In this document: one piece after another, positions 57,364 to 64,000 of the stretch
How positions within the stretch are numbered: the first letter of the stretch is position 1
How the letters are laid out: each line of letters starts with the position of its first letter
Source: Oscheius onirici
Lineage: Eukaryota; Nematoda; Chromadorea; Rhabditida; Rhabditidae
Direction: 5' to 3'
NCBI GenBank assembly: GCA_932521025.1
Contig: OW051470.1
Coordinates: forward strand, 806,001-870,000
Length of the DNA stretch: 64,000 nucleotides
Program-made: the position numbers and the translations under genes
The notes under the pieces: model-generated
Database searches by the model: none
Told to the model about the DNA's origin: nothing
What the model saw: the letters and a program-made list of their open reading frames with translations, nothing else

Positions 57364-57793
57364 TAGGACAAAGTCTTTGAGAATGGTTTGTGCTTGCTTA
57401 AAAGGCGTCCTTTCTCTTCCAGATTGTGCCGACAACAAGTCCCGCAACAATTTGCTCCAGGAATGAGGTTTGCATGTTTGGGAAGTCATTGCATTTCACC
57501 CGGCTTGACTCTGGACTGTGCTTCGGAGAGTCGATGCTATCTGACCTCCTGAAGTTCTATTTCTTCTGGATGATTGGCCAGTTTTTCGGATTTCGACAAA
57601 ATTTTTGTCGCTTCCGCCAGTATGGAGGGAGAACTGATCTCGTCCACTTGACTGACTACGGCAGTGTTGTCAGTATCGTCTTCTGGAGAAGACGTTCGAG
57701 ATGGAGGCGGTGTCTTCTCGAGGTCACTCTCTTGAGATTTTATACTGCCTAGAAGCGTGAGGAGTGTAGGTAATCCTGTAGGTAATGTCCTTT
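57364..57793 (-). repeat. 430 bp segment duplicated at 60,352-60,781
   Basis: Copy 1 of a pair aligned base for base with one difference noticed (AATGGTTTG versus AATGATTTG). The minus strand carries an open frame (PTGLPTLLTLLGSIKSQES, SRTSSPEDDTDNTAVVSQ, ending ELQEVR). In copy 1 it extends upstream to MGIALTLFLPASTTDR, a signal-like start. It may be an exon of an unknown gene. Confidence 0.85.
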
Positions 57794-57863
57794 GAGGGAG
57801 AGGTTGCGAAGGGAGTCGATCTGTTGTTGATGCAGGGAGAAACAGGGTCAAAGCTATTCCCAA

Positions 57864-59760
57864 ATCGTAGGATTTAAAAAAAAAGGCGTCTGGATTGGAA
57901 GAGAAACAGCAAGAGTGTTTCAGTAAGAATCCTTTTAAAGGACTGTCTCTTTCGAAATACGTTGTAACAGAAAGACAGTGCTGTCTCGATCAGAGTCAGG
58001 ATAGTTGAACCAGAAGAGTGAGCACTTTTAAAATCATGAGAGAGTCAGAGAAAATAGCAGAAAGTTCAGAGCAGGAGTCAGGAAAATACTTTTCTGGTCA
58101 ATCCATAGGGGCCAGAGAACAGATCAATGGGACAAGAGGCTCATAAACCAGGAACACTCTCGTCCATCAATCATTCGTAACAAAATAGAGAGAGTCAAAG
58201 TTCCTTGACTCCTAGCAGAACCAGGTAGCTCTGGAAGATCTTGACTGTCGTTCAGTAGTTTCCAAAACCAGTGACTCTTACCTTGACTCTCCCAGAGACA
58301 GTAGGATTGGGCTTCAGTGGATGGAAACTACTGAACAAAAGGGAAACTACTGGACGTATGGGGTATTGAATTGGCAAAGAGAACTCGAACCAGTCCGTAA
58401 ATGACCAAAGTGTTTTGGGACAAGAAACAGGGAGAGTCTGGAATAAGAGTCAGTATACTGTATCTGGGAGAGAGTCTCTTCGGATACGGGACAAGAAAAA
58501 CAGACTCTTACAGAAATGTAAGAGTTCTGGAAATGGTTCAACTGGAATCAGTCCTCTAAAGTTCAAAATGACGCCAACGCCTCAAAAGTGGCCTGACAAG
58601 TGTTGATGAAGTGCTAATAAATGGCTCATTGAGCTCGAATCGCATAATTGCGAAAATTGTTCTTCGGAATATCTAACTGTGAAGGGACCTTGAGTTTAGC
58701 AGAAAATGAACCAAAAATACACAGAGGCGGGAGCAGACGCTCTCTGTGATGTAGAAACGGGAGGCGTGATTAATGCCAGCTGTCATCATTCGAAAGAATG
58801 AGAGAAGGGGGTGCAGAACGAAAAGTGCGAGAATGTCAAAACATGAGAAAAGTTGGGTTAGTGGAGATCTCTGATTTAGAGGGATAACTGAGTCGTTACA
58901 GTAGTTTCAGAAGACAGATAGACAGAGAGTTGAGAATCCAAGAGAATCCAAAAATATCCACTGACGCAAATATAGGCTCCGTTCTGTTTTCCTTCTTTAG
59001 GATACCCCGTTTTCCTGAAGGAAATGAAATCCGAAGCGGCAGAGGGAAGGGATTACGTAACGCGGAGCGGAAATAGACAAAAACACAGCTGCTAAAGGCG
59101 TTTCTTTTCGTATAGTTAACCCTCCCTAAACTTCAGGATTTTCCATCGGCCTCATAAAAACTATACGAGTGTGACTCTACGACGTGCAAGTGGCATGATG
59201 TCCAATTTGCAGCACTCTGGTGGGTGTAAAGTAGCCAAAGATGAGAGAGAGAGAGAGACGGAGCCCCCGAAAAGAATAACGATAGTGACCAGCAGAGGGC
59301 GGCTGTTGTTATAGGTATCTAGTACTGAGTAGGTGTAGCAAAGCAGACTCATAAATTGTTCGTCGAGGACCAAGAACCTATTGTACCAGGTCTCTCTGTG
59401 CCCCTGTCCCTCTGTCCCTCTCCTCCAGTTGATCAAGGATTATTGACGTCAATTGTTGTGGCGGCTAATCAAAAGCCAGCGGCTGTCTAATTGTCGTATA
59501 GTGTAGTGAAGTTGTGGCTTTCCAATTCATAGTTCCATTTTCTCTCTCGTCTTTGATAAGGAAGTCCCAAACCGTCAGAAAAAGAACGTCCACTGCCAGT
59601 CAATCAGAATCAGAGAATCATCCCGTCATGTTTGAGCATTCTATCCGTTGTTATTCTCATTGGCGCCCAACTATAAGAGATTGCAACTCGTCTCTGTTCG
59701 GTTCCATGTATTTTTATACGATCTACATTGTGAGTTACCAGATTTTAATCTTTTTTTTAA
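57864..59760. other. Spacer, no gene seen
   Basis: Repeated GAGTCAG, CAGTAGTTTCC and GACTCTT words. Frames here have no splice context. Confidence 0.4.
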
Positions 59761-59792
59761 TAAATTAAAAAATTTCAGAAGATCAAGAAGAA

Positions 59793-60346
59793 CATGACTG
59801 AACAGCTGAGGACCGCCTTGAGAGACACAAAGTTTTCTTGTGAGATCATGATTCTAGAGGAAGAGTGCGATGATCTCCCGTCGCTTTTGGATGTCGTCTC
59901 TTCAAAAAGTCTCTGTTGTGACGGATGAAATACTGGCGAAAGTGCCTATGTAAAAGACAAAGATTTCGAGAGATTAACTATTACAGAGCTGTTCTCATTT
60001 TTACGCCGCAACCATGCCTGTACTTCTCCTATTTTCAAGCATCATTCGTTTTGAAGCGTTTGAAATCGGAGACATTGAGGAAAACGTCGGAGGAGATGAT
60101 CAACAAGACAACTTGCCAATTTATGCCAAGGTGAGTGAGCAAAAATCTGTCTTTCTTCAAACTCATAGCCATTTTCAAGAAATCCAAAAAAATCGCGGAA
60201 AACTCAGAAAACTGAAAGAACCAAAGCGAAAAAATTGCGATGACTATGATAGCGACGACGAAGATGAAGAAAGAGAGCAGAAAGAGGAAAAATTCCCGGT
60301 TTCATTATGCTCTACAACGGTCCGAAACTTCACAGCTCAACATTAA
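59793..60346 (+). CDS. Possible short exons of an unrecognised gene
   Basis: After a TTTCAG acceptor an ATG at 59,793 opens TEQLRTALRDTKFSCEIM, ending at CCDG stop near 59,926. Downstream frames carry a Lys-rich/acidic stretch (KNCDDYDSDDEDEEREQK) up to 60,346. The pieces do not join convincingly, and the 430 bp duplication begins just after. Confidence 0.25.
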
Positions 60347-60351
60347 CAAAA

Positions 60352-60781
60352 TAGGACAAAGTCTTTGAGAATGATTTGTGCTTGCTTAAAAGGCGTCCTT
60401 TCTCTTCCAGATTGTGCCGACAACAAGTCCCGCAACAATTTGCTCCAGGAATGAGGTTTGCATGTTTGGGAAGTCATTGCATTTCACCCGGCTTGACTCT
60501 GGACTGTGCTTCGGAGAGTCGATGCTATCTGACCTCCTGAAGTTCTATTTCTTCTGGATGATTGGCCAGTTTTTCGGATTTCGACAAAATTTTTGTCGCT
60601 TCCGCCAGTATGGAGGGAGAACTGATCTCGTCCACTTGACTGACTACGGCAGTGTTGTCAGTATCGTCTTCTGGAGAAGACGTTCGAGATGGAGGCGGTG
60701 TCTTCTCGAGGTCACTCTCTTGAGATTTTATACTGCCTAGAAGCGTGAGGAGTGTAGGTAATCCTGTAGGTAATGTCCTTT
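60352..60781 (-). repeat. 430 bp segment, second copy
   Basis: Matches 57,364-57,793. The flanks on both sides differ completely, so the edges are sharp: TAGGACAAAG at the left and GTAATGTCCTTT at the right. Confidence 0.85.
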
Positions 60782-60934
60782 TGGGCCACTGACGCACTTT
60801 CTACTTTATCAGTTCTTAACTTATCAGCTATTTTTCATACTGACGGTAGCGCGAGGAAAAATATTTACCACGTGAAGGGGTTGATGAGGGTCGTCGTGAT
60901 AAGAGAACCCTTATTCGGCATCTAGCTACTCATC

Positions 60935-62260
60935 ATGCGAGGTCTCTGTCTTCTACTTCTAGTAATTTTGGCGGGTACTGTAGCTGAGGCCAAGAGAATA
61001 CAGTAAGTTCAGACTAATTGGTACTGTCTCACACTGTGACTAGACTACTGACTATTACTCTCTCATACTATGACAGAGTCAGAGTCAGTAGTCAAGAGAG
61101 TACTATTCTTGTCCTGTTCTCTAGTTCTTCAGTAGTTTCTACAGTACACAGTGTGCCTGACGGCCTCCTAAAAGTATCTCTTTCAGAAAGAGAACAGTCT
61201 ACGTTACCAGAGAGTCTGAACCCGAACAGCCCCAATCTTTCAAGAAGTTTAAGGCCAGATATAGCCAACAGCAACCGGTAAGTTCTTCTTACTGAAATTG
61301 GCTAGTTCCCAGTCTATTTTATCCAAAAAAATTTCGATCTAGCAACTGAAATCACAAGGATTCAAAAACAGTTCATAGAGTCACTATCGAGACTGTTTTG
61401 AATTATCTGGGATCGGCTTGTCTCTAGTTTTTTTTTCTACAGTAAAAAAATAAAGATCAGTAGGAATACCAACAGGTTCCGTAGTCGAATAGGTATGATC
61501 ACTGGAGATTTTGTCCCGGCTAGACTCAGTAGTCAGTACTGCTATGGGTCAAACTGAACACAGTCAGGAGATACAGTAGTCTGATCACTGGAAAGTCTGG
61601 ATCAGTAATCACTACTGTTGTAAAGAGCCTGAACTGTTGTATAGAGACCAGGATAAATCGTAAGTCTTTTAGAGACTCTCCGGACTACTGACGCTCACTC
61701 TGTCACAGTATAGTCGGAGAGAGAGTCTGAGAGAGTCACAGTGACAGTCGGTTTCTCTGAACTTACTGTAGTCTATTCACCTCGGTCATAGTGACAGTCA
61801 AGAAGAGTAAAAGGGTCAAAAATGCATGGGAGTCCGAGAGAGGATTTATCTTGAGAGAGACAGTTTCTTTCAGCGCCAAGTCACCGAATACGAAGTCTGC
61901 AAGCAACGCTGTAATAAAATCCGTGACCAGAAAGAGATGGAGGACTACGTGGCCCAGCTCCGTGAAGAAATCTCCCTCATGGAGAAGAGAGTCGAGGAAG
62001 AACAGAAGATGCTTCAGAAGGAACATGACGATCTGGAGTCGGAGCTCAATGACGAAGGTGTCCTGACCAAGACTGCCAAAGCCGCTAAGAGAGTGAGTTA
62101 CAAACTTCCAATGGATACTGTAGCTTTTTAGATGGTAACCAATGCTGTTCATACCGTAACCGGTACTGATGAACATCACGATCCGAACAAGCCAAAACCG
62201 TACAGAATTGTGCCTCCTAAGGACGTCCATGTCGCTAATGGAGCCAATAGTCATCGCTAA
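60935..62260 (+). CDS. Secreted coiled-coil protein
   Basis: Four exons join in phase: 60,935-61,002, 61,187-61,277, 61,874-62,092 and 62,132-62,260. The product starts with a signal peptide (MRGLCLLLLVILAGTVAEA) followed by a dibasic site KRIQKR. Then come a short Gln/Glu-rich stretch (RESEPEQPQSFKKFKARY), two Cys in EYEVCKQRCNKI, a heptad-rich coiled coil (AQLREEISLMEKRVEEEQK, then HDDLESELND) and a His/Asn-rich tail ending NGANSHR. About 168 residues. Expected to be exported. No family recognised. The tRNA-Val gene follows 130 bases later. Confidence 0.75.
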
Positions 62261-62392
62261 AGAAACTTTTTGTAAAAAATATTGTATAAACTGAACATGA
62301 AACATTTTTCTACTGTTTTAAAGGGAGACATAGAGATATCAGTCTTATTACCCTGCTCGCATTCGGTCAACCGAAGAATTCTAGCACTCACA

Positions 62393-62465
62393 GATCTCGT
62401 GGTGTAGTGGTTATCACATCTGTCTAACACACAGAAGGCCGGCGGTTCGAGCCCGCCCGAGATCA
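62393..62465 (+). tRNA. tRNA-Val (AAC)
   Basis: GATCTCG/CGAGATC acceptor, A box TGGTGTAGTGG, anticodon loop CTAACAC with AAC, T arm CGGTTCGAGCC, discriminator A. A TTTTTTT terminator follows. 73 nt, no intron. Confidence 0.95.
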
Positions 62466-64000
62466 GTAGTCTTTTTTTATTTTTCTTCTTTTATTTCTGA
62501 AGATTTTAGATTTAGAAATCAACATCTTTTTTTGCATTTCGGTTCAATCTGAAGTTTTAGCCTATCTATAACTAGTTTTTGTTAATTTTTGATAATTTTT
62601 GATTTTTGATGGTTTTTCTGGCAATTTTTGGACCATTTTTTCTATAGGAAAGGGGCTCAAAAACCAATGGAGGAAACAGTTTTCCTACTTCCCTTTTGTC
62701 AATGTTTACCAACGGGGCCCTTTCGGCTTATGTTTCTCTGCCGCCTCGCGACCGCCTCGCGCTCTGTTCCCGTTGGCTTGGGGGGAATCGCAGGAGGCTG
62801 GTGGAGCGCGAGAGAGTGAGGGAGAGAGACAGAGAAAAAGAAGCACGATCATCTGTTCCAGAGGGGGCTGTGTTTATGCCATAGCGCCGCCTTTTTATGA
62901 ACTTTCTCATCTGCTTTTTGGACTTTTCATTGGGGGAAAGTTTTTGGATAAAGTTCTGATTGGACTGGTTGCCACGCTCTCGACGCTATCATGTGACAGC
63001 TGTTCTCTTTGTCTTTTTCACAAGCTTACGAGCTTGGATTCATTTTTTCCTCCGGTTTTTAGGACAAGAAAATTGGGCAGAATTCTTCAGAAAAAGAAAA
63101 AAAAATTCTTTATTAGAAAAAGACAGGCTTGCTAACGATTGCAACTTTTATGGACAATTAACGCAGCATTTACATTTTGGCCCATTTTTTAAGACCAAAA
63201 AAAGGAAATGAAGATGAGCCACACACGTTCACACAGTATGCCATTGTGGGCAGTTATTTTGAGCCACAGTCTCGACAGTTCACCCAACTCGCTTGGAAAG
63301 CAAGAAATTTCTCCTGTATTTTGTCACAACACTCTTCTTCCCACTGGATTATTGGATTTTGACTTTCCGACCATTTTTTACTCTTAATCTCCCCAAGATA
63401 TGAACCCTGATCCCTTTCGTTCTGTTCCTTTTTACTTTCGACCTCAAATTCCCACTCTCCATCTCTCATATTTTTGCCAAAGAATCTCATTTCCTGACTC
63501 TTGATTCATCTGGAACGTCAGTCCCGGACCGGATGCTGACTCTCCATTCGATACTCGATTCAATTACTCTTCATTGAGAGTAATTTCCTGTACTCTTCTG
63601 ACTCTTAAACTCTCTCTTTTCCCTTTCTCACGACCCTGGTCATCTACTGACAAATTTCAATCAGTTCACAAATCACTCTCAATGTCTAATCCAGTTAGTT
63701 CAAAGACTAGAATTTCACCTGGTCTTTCCTAACCTTTTCCCCTGTTGACTTTCACATTCTCACACTCTCTTGACTCTTGACCCCCCAGTAGTTCTCGACT
63801 CACTAGATCTCTGTCCAGTACCATTTGAATACTCTGTCTTTGACTCTTTTTCTCTCACTCTCTCAGTCACTCTGTCTCTGACTCTCTGTCTCTTCCTTGA
63901 CCATTCCAAACTCTCTCTCTCTGATTGCTCCTCTTCTCGACTGGCACCACTGTTTCCGAATCCTAGAACAGCTGTTCCTCACGTTGAGAGGGCAAGCCAT
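62466..64000. other. Right end, no gene supported
   Basis: 62.7-62.9 kb is locally GC-rich with overlapping frames on both strands (for example GLCFSAASRPPRALF) but no exon borders. From 63.5 kb the plus strand is pyrimidine-rich (CTCTGACTCT words). Confidence 0.4.

Noticed and set aside
57426-57752. Plus-strand 108-codon frame in the duplicated 430 bp segment
   Set aside because: Both strands are open; the minus frame has the more protein-like composition, so the plus frame is probably a shadow.
62599-63135. A 178-codon plus-strand frame near the right end
   Set aside because: It contains mixed low-complexity stretches, overlaps similar frames on the other strand and has no splice or start context.

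Overview
The window is eukaryotic DNA from a nematode, most likely a rhabditid relative of Caenorhabditis. The case rests on many short exons, GT-AG introns often only 36-60 nt long, the TTTCAG 3' splice signal, two tRNA genes, ORC1, EMG1, CGH-1 and HMG-CoA synthase genes that must be spliced to read, and many short foldback transposons. No species can be named from the sequence alone. Gene models are manual splices of open frames, so outer ends of the weaker genes are approximate.

Layout. 0-3.2 kb (minus): two tandem kinase-like genes without a visible HRD motif, then a Cys-rich exon and the tail of another gene. 3.6-5.1 kb: an inverted-repeat element carrying a decayed BEL/Pao pol fragment. 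5.3-6.4 kb (plus): a Cys-rich single-pass membrane protein. 7.1-15.4 kb: a small membrane protein, then a 3.8 kb tandem duplication of a membrane-protein gene (T) facing a divergent DXO/RAI1-like gene (D). The left unit is peppered with foldback elements and its D gene is broken. 15.8 kb: tRNA-Cys. 16.0-17.8 kb (minus): a four-exon gene whose last exon looks like the MRE11-binding tail of Nbs1. 18.7-21.7 kb (minus): HMG-CoA synthase. 24-33 kb: more DXO/RAI1-like genes and pseudogenes, repeats, and a C-type lectin gene split by a foldback element. 34.5-36 kb (minus): a gene of unknown function with a possible +1 frameshift. 36.4-44.7 kb (minus): EMG1, ORC1 (with a three-exon gene nested in one intron on the other strand) and the CGH-1/DDX6 helicase. 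45.6-51.7 kb (minus): a four-span membrane protein, a Q/S-rich protein and a small membrane protein. 51.9-56 kb (minus): two tandem genes that join a DEDD-type 3'-5' exonuclease domain to a nucleoside diphosphate kinase (NDK) domain. 57-61 kb: repeats, including a 430 bp near-identical duplication. 60.9-62.3 kb (plus): a secreted coiled-coil protein, then tRNA-Val. The last 1.5 kb shows no convincing gene.

The conserved genes serve housekeeping roles: rRNA methylation, origin licensing, mRNA storage and decay, and mevalonate synthesis. They sit between two fast-evolving nucleic-acid-enzyme families, the DXO-like cluster and the exonuclease-NDK pair. The exonuclease-NDK pair is the most unusual content: the two copies have lost different catalytic residues, and one has a stop codon exactly between its two domains.
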